Positions 44,796 through 54,701 of a stretch of DNA of 58,822 nucleotides are shown here, piece by piece (position 1 is the stretch's first letter; every line of letters begins with the position of its first letter). The position numbers were made by a program, and so were the translations under genes. Source of the DNA: an uncultured Roseburia sp. GTDB lineage: Bacteria; Bacillota; Clostridia; Lachnospirales; Lachnospiraceae. The stretch spans positions 1-58,822 of the forward strand of contig CAMUGE010000012.1 of NCBI GenBank assembly GCA_947088345.1. Direction: 5' to 3'. A model generated the notes under the pieces. That model was not told the DNA's origin. It worked only from the letters and a program-made list of their open reading frames with translations, and searched no databases.

Positions 44796-45648
44796 AAAGG
44801 TAATTCTAAAGACGACAGGAGACCGTATTTTAGACAGGCCGCTTTTGGAATTTGGCGGAAAAGGCGTATTTGTCACGGAATTTGAGCAGGCGATCTATAA
44901 CGGGACTCTCGATTATGCCGTACATTCTGCAAAGGATATGCCGATGGAACTGCATAAAGGGCTTGCCATTGTAAGTGTATTAAAACGCGGGGATGCCAGG
45001 GATGTGCTGATTACGAAACAGGGATTTGAAATGGCGTCTGCAAAAAGCGCAGTGATCGGTTCCGGAAGCAGCCGCCGTATGGCGCAGTTTGCAAAACTTT
45101 ATCCGGATGCTTCCTTTTGCGGCCTGCGGGGAAATGTGACGACGCGCCTGCAAAAGTTAAGGGAGGGGCAGTATGACGGGATCATTCTTGCTGCGGCGGG
45201 ACTCTCCCGCTTGGATTTACTGCAGGAGGATGATCTTTGTTATACATTTTTTGATCTGTGGGATATGGTGCCGGCCGGCGGACAGGCAATCATTGCCGTG
45301 GAAGGACGCCTGGATGACGACCAGCGTTTTCTCTGTGAGGTCACTGACGAAAAAACGGCGCTGGAGCTGGATACGGAACGGAATATATTAAAGAAGCTCT
45401 CGGCAGGATGCCACGAAGCGGTCGGCGTCTTTGCAAAAATTACGGAGATTTTCGAATCTGATATCACAGGTAAGATGCCAGAGACAGGACTTGCAATGCC
45501 CGGCTGTCTTATGTTAAGAGGTACAGGCGGCAGGAAAAAGAAACGTTCTCAGATGGAAGTGATGCTGATGCATGAGGCTTTCGGTGAGATATTGAAAGAA
45601 AGAAAGACTGCGCCGCTTGCAGACAGGGAGGCTCTATGGGGAAAGTAA
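44683..45648 (+). CDS. hemC: Hydroxymethylbilane synthase (porphobilinogen deaminase)
   Basis: Polymerises four porphobilinogens into hydroxymethylbilane. IRIGTRASLLAQAQTDLW opens the family core, with VHSAKDMPMEL and the dipyrromethane-binding cysteine in LSAGCHEAVGVFA. No ATG fits: the frame is open from TTG 44629 (ATG 44635), but TTG 44683 gives the expected N-terminus and follows GGAAG by about 13 bases. The start is therefore uncertain. From 44683 the product is 321 residues. It overlaps the Met8-like gene by 113 bp and cobA-hemD by 13 bp. Confidence 0.88.
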   Translation: MRIPKKIRIGTRASLLAQAQTDLWIAAVKKKYPTIECEKVILKTTGDRILDRPLLEFGGKGVFVTEFEQAIYNGTLDYAVHSAKDMPMELHKGLAIVSVLKRGDARDVLITKQGFEMASAKSAVIGSGSSRRMAQFAKLYPDASFCGLRGNVTTRLQKLREGQYDGIILAAAGLSRLDLLQEDDLCYTFFDLWDMVPAGGQAIIAVEGRLDDDQRFLCEVTDEKTALELDTERNILKKLSAGCHEAVGVFAKITEIFESDITGKMPETGLAMPGCLMLRGTGGRKKKRSQMEVMLMHEAFGEILKERKTAPLADREALWGK

Positions 45649-47135
45649 TCTTAGTCGGCTCCGGGCCGGGGGACGCATCATTGATTACCGTAAAAGGACT
45701 GGAGCAGATCAGAGACTGTGACGTAATTGTGTATGACAGGCTGATTGCAGAAGAACTGTTGTCTTTCGCAAAACCGGGCACGCGCTTTACGTACGTCGGC
45801 AAAGATCCGGCCGGGCATGCGCTAAAGCAGGAAGAGATCAACCGGATTCTGACGGAATACGCGAAACAGTATGAGACAGTGGTGCGCTTAAAAGGCGGCG
45901 ACGCATTTGTATTCGGACGCGGCGGCGAGGAGGCGCAAGCGCTTCATGCACAGCAGATTCCGGTGGAGGTAATTCCGGGTGTGACATCTGCAATAGCCGT
46001 TCCGGAACTGGCGGGCATTCCGGTCACGCACAGAGGCGTAAGCCGCAGCTTTCATGTGATTGCAGGCCATTGCAGAGAAGACGGCGAGCTGCGCGAGGCG
46101 CCGTTTGATCTCTATGCAAAATTGGACGGAACATTAATTTTTCTGATGGGAATGGCAAACCTGGATACCATAGCAGGACAGCTGATCCTGCACGGTAAAA
46201 GCAAACAGACGCCGGCTGCGGTAATCTCTGACGGCGCATCAGAACGGACGCGCGCGGTGCGGGGGACGCTTTCTGACATTGCGGCGAGAGCAAAAGAGGA
46301 AAAACTTACAGCTCCTGCAGTGATTGTAATCGGGGAGACAGCTGATTTTTCTCTTGTCGCTTCGCATCAGGCAAATCAGTTGTCTGTCGGTCTGACCGGC
46401 ACGGCGGATACCAATAAAAAAGCGCGGCATACAATTGAATGTGCCGGCGGCGGCGCTATAGATTTAACCGAACTGAAGACGGTAAAGCTGCCTGGATATC
46501 ATATTTTAACCGAAGAGATTGGCCGGATTGCAGAGTACGACTGGGTTCTTTTTGCCGGCAAACAGTCCGTTGCTTATTTTTTTGAAGCCTTTATGGAGAG
46601 AGGTCTGGATATCAGGTCACTGTATCGGCTTCGGTTTGCCGCGATCGGGGAAGGGACAGGGAAAGCGCTGCGTATGCATGGAGTATATGCGGATTTTATG
46701 CCGGAACATGCCGACCGTGTTTCCTTTCTCCGGGAATTTGCGCAAACTTGCTGTGCCAAAAAGATTTTATTTCCGGCTGCAGTGAGAAGCTATCATGCTT
46801 TAATGGGAGCGCTTGCCGAATCCAAAATCCCGCACACGGCAATCCCGGTCTATGATGTGCGGGGGATACGGGGAGCCTGTTTTGACCAGGCGGACAGATT
46901 AGATAAAATCGCGTTTTTTTCGGGATCTGGTGTGGAGGAATTTTTTTCTCTGATAAGGGAGAGCGAAATGCAGATAAAACCATACTGCAAAATGTACTGT
47001 ATGGGGAACTCTGCGCTTCATGCGTTAAAAGATCTGACGGAATCGGCGGTATGGCAGGAGAACAGAAAAACATGGGATGTGATTGCAGCAGGAGAGGCCA
47101 CGGTCGCCTGCCTGGCCGATTGTATCCTCTCATAG
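45636..47135 (+). CDS. Fused uroporphyrinogen-III C-methyltransferase / uroporphyrinogen-III synthase (CobA-HemD)
   Basis: 499 residues. The N-terminal SUMT half (1 to about 240) has ILVGSGPGDASLITVKG, YVGKDPAGHAL, RLKGGDAFVFGRGGEEA and GIPVTHRGVSRSF. The C-terminal half (about 265-499) is a HemD fold with LPGYHILTEEIG and a CKMYCMGNSALHAL strand. It closes hydroxymethylbilane to uroporphyrinogen III and then methylates it to precorrin-2. CobA-HemD fusions are common in Clostridia. With its neighbours it covers four consecutive steps to sirohydrochlorin. Confidence 0.93.
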   Translation: MGKVILVGSGPGDASLITVKGLEQIRDCDVIVYDRLIAEELLSFAKPGTRFTYVGKDPAGHALKQEEINRILTEYAKQYETVVRLKGGDAFVFGRGGEEAQALHAQQIPVEVIPGVTSAIAVPELAGIPVTHRGVSRSFHVIAGHCREDGELREAPFDLYAKLDGTLIFLMGMANLDTIAGQLILHGKSKQTPAAVISDGASERTRAVRGTLSDIAARAKEEKLTAPAVIVIGETADFSLVASHQANQLSVGLTGTADTNKKARHTIECAGGGAIDLTELKTVKLPGYHILTEEIGRIAEYDWVLFAGKQSVAYFFEAFMERGLDIRSLYRLRFAAIGEGTGKALRMHGVYADFMPEHADRVSFLREFAQTCCAKKILFPAAVRSYHALMGALAESKIPHTAIPVYDVRGIRGACFDQADRLDKIAFFSGSGVEEFFSLIRESEMQIKPYCKMYCMGNSALHALKDLTESAVWQENRKTWDVIAAGEATVACLADCILS

Positions 47136-47166
47136 AAATTAGTGTATGGGAGAAACGGAAATTCCC

Positions 47167-47195
47167 TTGAAAAAACTTTTCTGTCATGTTAGTAT
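47167..47195 (+). promoter_or_regulatory. Probable promoter for the DUF624 gene
   Basis: TTGAAA (47167-47172), 17 bp, TAGTAT (47190-47195), 36 bp before the start at 47232. Confidence 0.45.
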
Positions 47196-47231
47196 AAAGC
47201 TTACTGGAATGAAAGGAAAGGTGGATACAGG

Positions 47232-47882
47232 ATGAGTGGATTATTTAATCTGGAGAATAAATTTTTCCGTACCTTAAGCAAACTGGTTGACTGCTGCGCC
47301 TTAAGCATTCTCTGGGCAATCAGCTGCATCCCGCTGTTTACTGTGGGGGCGGCAACATCGGGATTATATTATGCAATCAACAAGGTCATTATGCACAACA
47401 GGAGTTATGTCTGGACAGAATACTGGCATGGATTCCGTACGAACTTTAAACAGGCGACGGCTGCATGGTTAATCATTGCGGCAATCGCCGCTCTGTTTGG
47501 GGAGGATATCTATATTATGCGCCAGTTTGCGGAGTCCGGAGAGACAATCGGCTCCATTTTTCCGGCATTTTATGTATTGCTGGCTCTTTTAGCGATCTGG
47601 GCAAATTACATATTCGCCTATATTGCAAGATTCGAGGATAAATTAAAACGGATCTTCCGCAATACTGCAGTCATGGCAATCGGACATTTGATCTGGTCTG
47701 TTGTGATTCTGCTGTTATTTGCGTTTGCGTGCTTTCTTGTCTATCTGCTTCCGGAACTGATCGTGATTATACCGGCGGGTTATATGATCTGTGTGAACGA
47801 AACATTGGAGCGCATATTCCAGAAATATATGTCGCAGGAAGACAGAGAGGCCGAAGAAGAGCGCAACAGGGAATATCAATAG
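47232..47882 (+). CDS. DUF624 (YesL-like) membrane protein
   Basis: 216 residues with four to five membrane helices. The start MSGLFNLENKFFRTLSKLVD, followed by LWAISCIPLFTVGAATSGLY, is the typical DUF624/YesL opening. The family is often found beside sugar ABC transporters, but none is here. The function is unknown. The ribosome site is AAAGGTGG. It ends before a separate plsX promoter. Confidence 0.87.
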   Translation: MSGLFNLENKFFRTLSKLVDCCALSILWAISCIPLFTVGAATSGLYYAINKVIMHNRSYVWTEYWHGFRTNFKQATAAWLIIAAIAALFGEDIYIMRQFAESGETIGSIFPAFYVLLALLAIWANYIFAYIARFEDKLKRIFRNTAVMAIGHLIWSVVILLLFAFACFLVYLLPELIVIIPAGYMICVNETLERIFQKYMSQEDREAEEERNREYQ

Positions 47883-47911
47883 ACGCCTGAATCTGACAGG
47901 AAATTTTTGTA

Positions 47912-47940
47912 TTGATTTATACAGGGACTTATAGTATATT
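47912..47940 (+). promoter_or_regulatory. plsX-acpP promoter
   Basis: TTGATT (47912-47917), 17 bp, TATATT (47935-47940). No FapR-like palindrome is seen nearby. Confidence 0.55.
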
Positions 47941-48012
47941 GAAAATGTTTGAAGTTGCAGCAGAAGTAAAGATTGAACCGGGGCGGATGCGCTTCGGGAA
48001 CGGAGGATGGAT

Positions 48013-49047
48013 ATGCAGCAGGGCAGTCATGAAATGACAAAAGTCGCGCTGGATGTGATGGGCGGCGATCATGCCCCGGTGGAGCCGGTGAAAGGAGCAA
48101 TCGACGCAGTTTCGGCAAGAGACGATATCAAAGTATTTCTGGTAGGGCAGCAGGATGTCATAAAAAAAGAACTGGCAAAGTACAGCTATCCGAAAGAACA
48201 GATCGAGATTGTACATGCCGAGGAAGTGATTGAGACAGCGGAGCCGCCGGTTCATGCGATCCGTAAGAAGAAACAGTCTTCTATTGTAATAGGGATGGAT
48301 CTGGTCAGCAAAAAAGAAGCGGATGCATTTGTTTCTGCGGGCAGTTCGGGCGCCATTCTGGTTGGCGGTCAGGTGATAGTAGGAAGAATCAAGGGAGTAG
48401 GGCGTCCGCCGTTAGCGCCGCTGATCCCGACCGAAAAGGGAGTATCGCTGCTGATTGACTGCGGTGCAAATGTGGACGCGCGCGCCGTGCATCTTCTGCA
48501 GTTTGCCAATATGGGTTCGATCTATATGGAAAACGTACTTGGAATTAAAAAACCGAGAGTTGCGATCGTAAATATAGGCGCAGAGGAAGAAAAGGGAAAT
48601 GCGCTTGTCAAAGAAACGTTCCCGCTGCTTAAAGAATGTCCCGATATCCATTTTGTCGGCGGTATTGAGGCGCGGGAGATTCCGCGCGGCGAGGCCGATG
48701 TGATTGTCTGCGAGGCATTTGTGGGCAACGTGATATTAAAATTATATGAAGGATTGAGCGCCACATTGATTGACGTGATTAAAAAAGGTATGATGAGCAC
48801 GCTGCGCAGCAAAATCGGGGCAGCTCTTGCACTTCCGTCTTTAAAATCGACATTAAAAGCATTTGATTCTTCTCAATACGGCGGCGCGCCGCTGCTGGGG
48901 CTAAACGGGCTGGTCGTGAAGACGCATGGGAGTTCAACGGCAAAAGAAATTACAAACTCCATCTTCCAGTGTATTACATTCAGAGAGCAGGATATTAACG
49001 GAAAGATAAAAGAAAATATTACAAGTTCATCAAAAGAACAGAAATGA
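48013..49047 (+). CDS. plsX: Phosphate acyltransferase PlsX
   Basis: Converts acyl-ACP to acyl-phosphate for PlsY at the start of phospholipid synthesis. 344 residues with KVALDVMGGDHAP at the N-terminus, AFVSAGSSGAILVGG and GLNGLVVKTHGSS near the end. ATG 48013 is preferred over ATG 48007, because GGAGG (48002-48006) abuts the latter. The stop overlaps an ATG just before acpP. The order plsX-acpP-rnc-smc-ftsY is conserved in Firmicutes; fabD and fabG are missing here. Confidence 0.95.
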   Translation: MQQGSHEMTKVALDVMGGDHAPVEPVKGAIDAVSARDDIKVFLVGQQDVIKKELAKYSYPKEQIEIVHAEEVIETAEPPVHAIRKKKQSSIVIGMDLVSKKEADAFVSAGSSGAILVGGQVIVGRIKGVGRPPLAPLIPTEKGVSLLIDCGANVDARAVHLLQFANMGSIYMENVLGIKKPRVAIVNIGAEEEKGNALVKETFPLLKECPDIHFVGGIEAREIPRGEADVIVCEAFVGNVILKLYEGLSATLIDVIKKGMMSTLRSKIGAALALPSLKSTLKAFDSSQYGGAPLLGLNGLVVKTHGSSTAKEITNSIFQCITFREQDINGKIKENITSSSKEQK

Positions 49048-49055
49048 GGATAAGC

Positions 49056-49292
49056 ATGGAAATTGAAAAACTAAAAAAGATCATTGCGGATGTGTTAAAT
49101 GTAGATGAGGCGGAGATTGCAATGGATACGACATTTGTTGACGATCTCGGCGCTGATTCCCTTGATATCTTTCAGATTATCATGGGCATTGAAGAAGAAT
49201 TTGATATTGAGATCAATAACGAGGATGCAGAGCGCATCACTACGGTATCGGATGCCGTGGAGGAAATTAAGAATGCGCTCGGCGTGCAGTAA
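49056..49292 (+). CDS. acpP: Acyl carrier protein
   Basis: A 78-residue acidic carrier. The phosphopantetheine serine is S35 in DDLGADSLDIFQIIM. ATG 49056 has GAGGA six bases upstream; an in-frame ATG at 49044 lacks a ribosome site. It carries acyl chains for fatty-acid and phospholipid synthesis. A gap of about 135 bp to rnc follows, with only a weak hairpin (AGAAAAG/CTTTTCT). Confidence 0.95.
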   Translation: MEIEKLKKIIADVLNVDEAEIAMDTTFVDDLGADSLDIFQIIMGIEEEFDIEINNEDAERITTVSDAVEEIKNALGVQ

Positions 49293-49428
49293 GAAATGTG
49301 TGCCGTAATATTTGACGAATCACATATGGAATGATGTCTGGGGGTTTTTCTTAAATCATACGGGTGTGTGGCGTAAGAAAAGCCCTCTTTTCTGTCAGGA
49401 AAACAGAATGTGAGTGAACGGAGGGATT

Positions 49429-50118
49429 ATGTCATTTTTAGATGAGCTGGAAGATCGGATTGGATATCATTTTAAAAAGAAAGGACTGCTTCGCCAGGCA
49501 ATGACACACAGTTCCTATGCCAATGAGAAATTTATGAAGAAATTTTCTGATAATGAGAGACTGGAATTTTTGGGGGATGCCGTCTTGGAAGTGACGTCCA
49601 GCGAATATCTTTACCTGAATTATCCCAATATACCCGAGGGGGATCTGACAAAGCTGCGTGCAAGTCTTGTCTGTGAACCGACGCTGGCTGTTTCCGCCAA
49701 AGAGATTGATCTTGGCAAATATCTGCTGCTGGGGAAAGGCGAGGATGCCACCGGAGGAAGAGGACGAAAGTCGGTAAATTCGGACGCTATGGAAGCGTTA
49801 ATCGGCGCGATTTATCTGGACGGCGGTTTTTCCGAGGCAAAAAAATTTGTCGAAAAGTTTATTTTGACTGATATCGACAACAAGAAGCTGTTTTATGACA
49901 GCAAATCCAGCCTGCAGGAGATTGTGCAGGGAAATCATGAGAAATCGCTGCACTATAATCTGCTGGGAGAGGACGGGCCTGACCACAATAAAATGTTTTA
50001 TGTGGAGGTAAGACTTGGGGATAAAGTGATCGGAAAGGGAGACGGACATTCAAAAAAGGCGGCGGAACAGGACGCGGCGTATCAGGCGCTTATGTTTCTT
50101 AAGAAAAATCCGTTGTAG
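49429..50118 (+). CDS. rnc: Ribonuclease III
   Basis: Cuts double-stranded RNA in rRNA and mRNA processing. 229 residues: RNase III signature NERLEFLGDAVLEV (about 42-55), Mg-binding acidic residues in SDAMEALIGAIYLDGG, and a dsRNA-binding domain from about 158 (SSLQEIVQG onward, then KGDGHSKKAAEQDAAYQAL). GGAGGG ends only three bases before ATG 49429, a short spacing; no better start exists. Confidence 0.95.
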   Translation: MSFLDELEDRIGYHFKKKGLLRQAMTHSSYANEKFMKKFSDNERLEFLGDAVLEVTSSEYLYLNYPNIPEGDLTKLRASLVCEPTLAVSAKEIDLGKYLLLGKGEDATGGRGRKSVNSDAMEALIGAIYLDGGFSEAKKFVEKFILTDIDNKKLFYDSKSSLQEIVQGNHEKSLHYNLLGEDGPDHNKMFYVEVRLGDKVIGKGDGHSKKAAEQDAAYQALMFLKKNPL

Positions 50119-50150
50119 GGATATTTCATCAGAAAACTGGAGAATCATTT

Positions 50151-53100
50151 ATGTATTTAAAGAGCATTGAAGTGGCAGGCTTTAAATCTTTTGCAAATAA
50201 GATTGTATTTGAATTTCACAATGGGATCACCGGGATTGTGGGGCCAAACGGAAGCGGAAAAAGCAACGTCGGCGACGCCGTGCGCTGGGTGCTTGGCGAG
50301 CAGAGCGCAAAGCAGTTGCGCGGCGCGAGTATGCAGGATATTATTTTTTCCGGGACAGAAACGAGAAAACCGTTGAGCTACGCCTATGTTGCAATTACTA
50401 TGGATAATTCGGATCATAAACTTGCTGTGGACTATGAGGAAGTGACAGTTGCCAGGCGCGTCTATCGTTCCGGGGAGAGCGAATATCTGATGAACGGGAG
50501 CGCCTGCCGTTTAAAAGATGTGACAGAGTTGTTTTATGATACCGGAATCGGAAAAGAGGGCTATTCCCTGATCGGACAGGGACAGGTTGAGCGCATTCTG
50601 AACGGAAAACCGGATGAACGGCGCGAGCTGTTTGACGAGGCTGCCGGTATTGTCAAATACAAAAAGAGAAAAGCGGCTGCGCAGAAAAAACTGGAGAGCG
50701 AGCAGGAAAACCTTGTGCGCGTCAATGATATACTCTCGGAGTTGGAGCGCCAGGTCGGCCCGCTCGAAAAACAGGCGGAAAAAGCGCGTACTTATCTGAA
50801 GAAAAAAGAAGAATTAAAGACGCTGGATGTCAATGCTTTTCTGTTGGAAGCCGAGCAGCTGAAAAAAGAACAGCAGGAAGTTGCAGAGAAGTATGAGATC
50901 GCAGATCATGAACTAAAAGAAGCGAGTACTTTGTTTGAGCACATTAAGGCTGAGTATGACAGACTCGAACAAAGTCTTACGGCGTTTGAAGAAAAACAAA
51001 ATATTCTGCGGGACAAGTTAAGCGAGTCGACGCTGCTGAAAGGAAAACTGGAAGGTCAGATCAATGTTTTAAATGAGCAGATTCGTTCGGCGAAGATGAC
51101 AGATGAGCATTTTAAAAGTCGCCTGCTTGATATCGACAGAGAGAAAGCGGAGCGCGAGCGATCGCTTGCGGAATATGAACGCGAGCGTGAACAATTGGGA
51201 CAGGAGCTTGCCGGGTCGCTGGAAGAGAGTGCGCGATACGGCGGGGAACTTGCCGCTGTGCAGGAAGAGATCAGAAAGTGCAGCGAACAGATTGAACAGG
51301 GAAAAAATGAGATCATCGGTCTGTTAAACAGGAAAGCATCTGTGAAAGCCGGACAACAGCGCTACGATACCATGCTCGAGCAGATTAACATTCGAAAAGC
51401 ACAGCTGACAAAGCAGCTGATTGACCATAAAACACAGGATGCAGATCTTGAAAACGTTTTGATGACTTCCCAGAAAAAGTTAGCAAAAGTAAACGAGACA
51501 ATTGAATCTTTAAAGGGACAGGCCGCCGCCGGCGAGAAAAAGGAGCGGGAACTGCACAAAAAGGCGCAGGAGACGGAGCAGCTGTTAGAACAGGCAGTTG
51601 CAAAATTCCACAAAGCGCAGTCAAGACTGGAGTTTTTAAAAAATATTGCGGAGCGGTATGACGGCTACGGTAACAGCATACGGCGCGTGATGGAACAGAG
51701 AGCGAAAACACCGGGAATTATAGGCGTTGTCTCTGACTTAATTCAGGTCGGGCAAAAATTTGAGACGGCTATTGAGACGGCGCTTGGCGGCAGAATACAG
51801 AATATTGTCACGGAAGACGAACAGACGGCAAAGCAGATGATTGCTTTTTTAAAACAGAACCGCTACGGGCGAGCAACCTTTCTTCCTCTGACGAGCGTGA
51901 AAGGGAATCACTCCTTTCCCTATCCGGATGCATTAAAGGAAGACGGCGTCATCGGGCTTGCGAATACGCTTGTGACTGCGAATGAAAAATACAGCGGCGT
52001 ATTGTCCTATCTTCTGGGACGAACCGTTGTCGTTGAGAATATCGACAAAGCGACTGCGCTTGCAAAAAAGTACCGCTATGCGCTCTCCATAGTCACACTT
52101 GAGGGCGAATCGCTAAGCCCCGGCGGATCTATGACCGGCGGCGCGTTTAAAAATACCAGCAGTCTGCTTGCCAGAAACCGTGAGATTGAAGAACTGGAGA
52201 CGTCCATAAAAAGCCTGGGCAAAGACGTGGCCGTAAAGCAGAAAGATCTGGGCGGGATTAAAAAAACGCTTGACGATCTGGCGGAATTGGCAGAGAAGAA
52301 CCGAAAGGAACTGCAGGCCTGCTATATTGAACAGAATACGGCTCAGATGAACGCAGACAGGGCGAAGGAGCAGAAAGACGAGAGCGAAGTGTTTTGTTCC
52401 GGTTTAAGGGCGGAGAGCAGCGATCTTGAAAGGCAGCTTGCAGAAATCAGGGAGAATAAGGATAAAATTGCACAGCAGATGGAATCTGCGGTACTGAGGG
52501 AAGAACAGATTGCGCGTGAAAGCAAAGAGCTGGAGAAATTGTTGGAAGATTACAGCAGGAAAGAGGAGTCCATACAAAAGGAAGCCTCGGCTGCTTTGCT
52601 TAAAGAGGCCGGATTACGGCAGAAAGCAGAGTTTGCAGATACGAACCTTACGCGTATCCGGGGCGAACTTTCACATTATGACAGAGAGAAAGAAAATTTT
52701 ATCAGCGAGGCGAGGACGGCAAAGGAGGATGCAGAAAAAAAGAGAAGCGAGATTGAGGAAATCCAAAAGACAATTGACGCGTCCAATGAAGAACACGCGC
52801 GTCTGTCATCGGAGTTAAAAGATACCACGGAGCAGAGAGAACAGATGCAGTCCGAGCACAAGAGTTTTTTTCAGAAGCGCGAGGAGATTTCCGGTCATAT
52901 CGCACAGTTGGATCGGGAAATCTTTCGTCTGAACAGCCAGAAAGAAAGGCTTGTGGAGGCAGGCGAGAGCAGGACAAACTATATGTGGCAGGAATATGAA
53001 CTGACGCTGCATGCGGCGATGGAACTGCGGTGCGAGGAGTACACAAATTTATCCGAGCTTCGCAAAATGGCAGCTGCAGTGAAGGACGAAATCCGAAAGC

Positions 53101-53711
53101 TTGGCGATGTCAACGTCAATGCAATTGAAGATTACAAGGAAGTTTCAGAACGCTACGAATTTTTAAAAACGCAGCATGACGATCTGGTCGAGGCGGAAAA
53201 AACGCTGCTTGGAATTATAGAAGAACTTGACACAGGGATGCGCAAACAGTTTCTGGAAGAATTTGCCCGGATTCAGAGGGAATTTGACAAAGTGTTTAAA
53301 GAACTTTTTGGCGGGGGACGCGGCGCACTGGAACTGGTGGAAGACGAGGATATTTTAGAGTGCGGGATTCGTATTATTGCACAGCCGCCGGGAAAAAGAC
53401 TGCAGAATATGATGCAGATGTCCGGAGGAGAGAAAGCGCTGACGGCGATTTCTCTGCTGTTTGCCATTCAAAATCTGAAACCGTCACCGTTTTGTCTGCT
53501 TGATGAGATTGAGGCGGCGTTAGACGACTCCAATGTCGATCGTTTTGCAAAATATCTGCAGAAACTGACGAAGAACACACAGATTATTGTCATCACGCAC
53601 CGACGCGGCACAATGGGCGCGGCAGACCGCCTTTACGGGATCACCATGCAGGAAAAAGGAGTTTCGACACTGGTGTCAGTCAACCTGATTGAAAATGATC
53701 TTGAGCAGTAA
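50151..53711 (+). CDS. smc: Chromosome segregation protein SMC
   Basis: Condensin ATPase, 1186 residues. Walker A GPNGSGKSNVGDAVRWVLGE (about 32-51), a coiled coil from about 165, a hinge (about 510-680, with GVIGLANTL and GGSMTGGA), the return coil, signature MQMSGGEKALTAISLLFAI and Walker B FCLLDEIEAALDDSNV. ScpA and ScpB are not in the window. It starts 32 bp after rnc and is 14 bp before ftsY. Confidence 0.97.
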   Translation: MYLKSIEVAGFKSFANKIVFEFHNGITGIVGPNGSGKSNVGDAVRWVLGEQSAKQLRGASMQDIIFSGTETRKPLSYAYVAITMDNSDHKLAVDYEEVTVARRVYRSGESEYLMNGSACRLKDVTELFYDTGIGKEGYSLIGQGQVERILNGKPDERRELFDEAAGIVKYKKRKAAAQKKLESEQENLVRVNDILSELERQVGPLEKQAEKARTYLKKKEELKTLDVNAFLLEAEQLKKEQQEVAEKYEIADHELKEASTLFEHIKAEYDRLEQSLTAFEEKQNILRDKLSESTLLKGKLEGQINVLNEQIRSAKMTDEHFKSRLLDIDREKAERERSLAEYEREREQLGQELAGSLEESARYGGELAAVQEEIRKCSEQIEQGKNEIIGLLNRKASVKAGQQRYDTMLEQINIRKAQLTKQLIDHKTQDADLENVLMTSQKKLAKVNETIESLKGQAAAGEKKERELHKKAQETEQLLEQAVAKFHKAQSRLEFLKNIAERYDGYGNSIRRVMEQRAKTPGIIGVVSDLIQVGQKFETAIETALGGRIQNIVTEDEQTAKQMIAFLKQNRYGRATFLPLTSVKGNHSFPYPDALKEDGVIGLANTLVTANEKYSGVLSYLLGRTVVVENIDKATALAKKYRYALSIVTLEGESLSPGGSMTGGAFKNTSSLLARNREIEELETSIKSLGKDVAVKQKDLGGIKKTLDDLAELAEKNRKELQACYIEQNTAQMNADRAKEQKDESEVFCSGLRAESSDLERQLAEIRENKDKIAQQMESAVLREEQIARESKELEKLLEDYSRKEESIQKEASAALLKEAGLRQKAEFADTNLTRIRGELSHYDREKENFISEARTAKEDAEKKRSEIEEIQKTIDASNEEHARLSSELKDTTEQREQMQSEHKSFFQKREEISGHIAQLDREIFRLNSQKERLVEAGESRTNYMWQEYELTLHAAMELRCEEYTNLSELRKMAAAVKDEIRKLGDVNVNAIEDYKEVSERYEFLKTQHDDLVEAEKTLLGIIEELDTGMRKQFLEEFARIQREFDKVFKELFGGGRGALELVEDEDILECGIRIIAQPPGKRLQNMMQMSGGEKALTAISLLFAIQNLKPSPFCLLDEIEAALDDSNVDRFAKYLQKLTKNTQIIVITHRRGTMGAADRLYGITMQEKGVSTLVSVNLIENDLEQ

Positions 53712-53725
53712 AAAGGAGAATAGCG

Positions 53726-54685
53726 ATGGAAAAGAAAGAAAAAAAAGAGAAGAAAGGCTTTTTCAGCCGTCTTGTAGCCGGACTTAGCAAGACGAGAGAT
53801 AATATTGTTTCGGGGATTGACTCCATATTTTCCGGTTTTTCTAAAATTGACGAAGAGTTTTATGAGGAGATCGAGGAAACGCTGATTATGGGGGATATCG
53901 GCGTAAAGGCGACGGAGGAGATTATAGAGAATCTTCGGCTGAAGGTCAAAGAAAACCATATCAAACAGCCGTCGGAATGCAAGGAGCTTTTGATTGCAAG
54001 CATCAAAGAACAGATGGATGTCGGAGAGACAGCGTATCGGTTTGAACAGGAAAAATCAGTAGTCCTTGTAATCGGCGTCAACGGAGTCGGGAAGACGACT
54101 TCCGTCGGAAAACTTGCCGGAAAATTAAAAGACGAAGGAAAGAGAGTTGTAATCGCGGCTGCGGATACCTTTCGTGCGGCTGCCGGAAATCAGCTGCAGG
54201 AATGGGCAAACCGCGCCGGAGTCGATATGATCGGCGGTCAGGAGGGGCAGGACCCGGGAGCCGTTGTCTATGATGCGGTTGCGGCGGCAAAAGCAAGGAA
54301 TGCGGATGTTCTCTTATGCGATACGGCCGGACGTCTCCACAACAAAAAGAATCTGATGGAGGAGCTGCGCAAAATTAACCGTATTCTGGAAAAAGAGTAT
54401 CCGGATGCATTTCGCGAAACACTTGTCGTATTGGATGCAACAACCGGACAGAACGCCCTGATGCAGGCGAAAGAATTTTCAGATGTTGCAGATATCACAG
54501 GAATTGTCCTGACTAAGATGGACGGAACGGCAAAGGGCGGCATAGCCGTGGCGATCCACTCTGAACTTGGCATCCCGGTAAAATATATCGGTGTCGGCGA
54601 GACAATCGATGACCTGCAAAAATTTGACGCCAATGAATTTGTAAACGCACTGTTTTCAAAAACGGAAGACAGTGGAAATGAATAG
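53726..54685 (+). CDS. ftsY: Signal recognition particle receptor FtsY
   Basis: SRP-receptor GTPase that docks ribosomes to the membrane. 319 residues with a short lysine-rich N-terminus (MEKKEKKEKKG), an N domain and the G domain: GVNGVGKTTSVGKLAG, DTFRAAAGNQLQ, LCDTAGRLHNKKNLMEELRK, VLDATTGQNA and TKMDGTAKGG. The N-terminal A domain is very short, as usual in Firmicutes. It overlaps an upstream frame extension of ilvA only; the real ilvA start lies 16 bp after its stop. Confidence 0.96.
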   Translation: MEKKEKKEKKGFFSRLVAGLSKTRDNIVSGIDSIFSGFSKIDEEFYEEIEETLIMGDIGVKATEEIIENLRLKVKENHIKQPSECKELLIASIKEQMDVGETAYRFEQEKSVVLVIGVNGVGKTTSVGKLAGKLKDEGKRVVIAAADTFRAAAGNQLQEWANRAGVDMIGGQEGQDPGAVVYDAVAAAKARNADVLLCDTAGRLHNKKNLMEELRKINRILEKEYPDAFRETLVVLDATTGQNALMQAKEFSDVADITGIVLTKMDGTAKGGIAVAIHSELGIPVKYIGVGETIDDLQKFDANEFVNALFSKTEDSGNE

Positions 54686-54701
54686 AAGAGGGAGGGGTAT
54701 C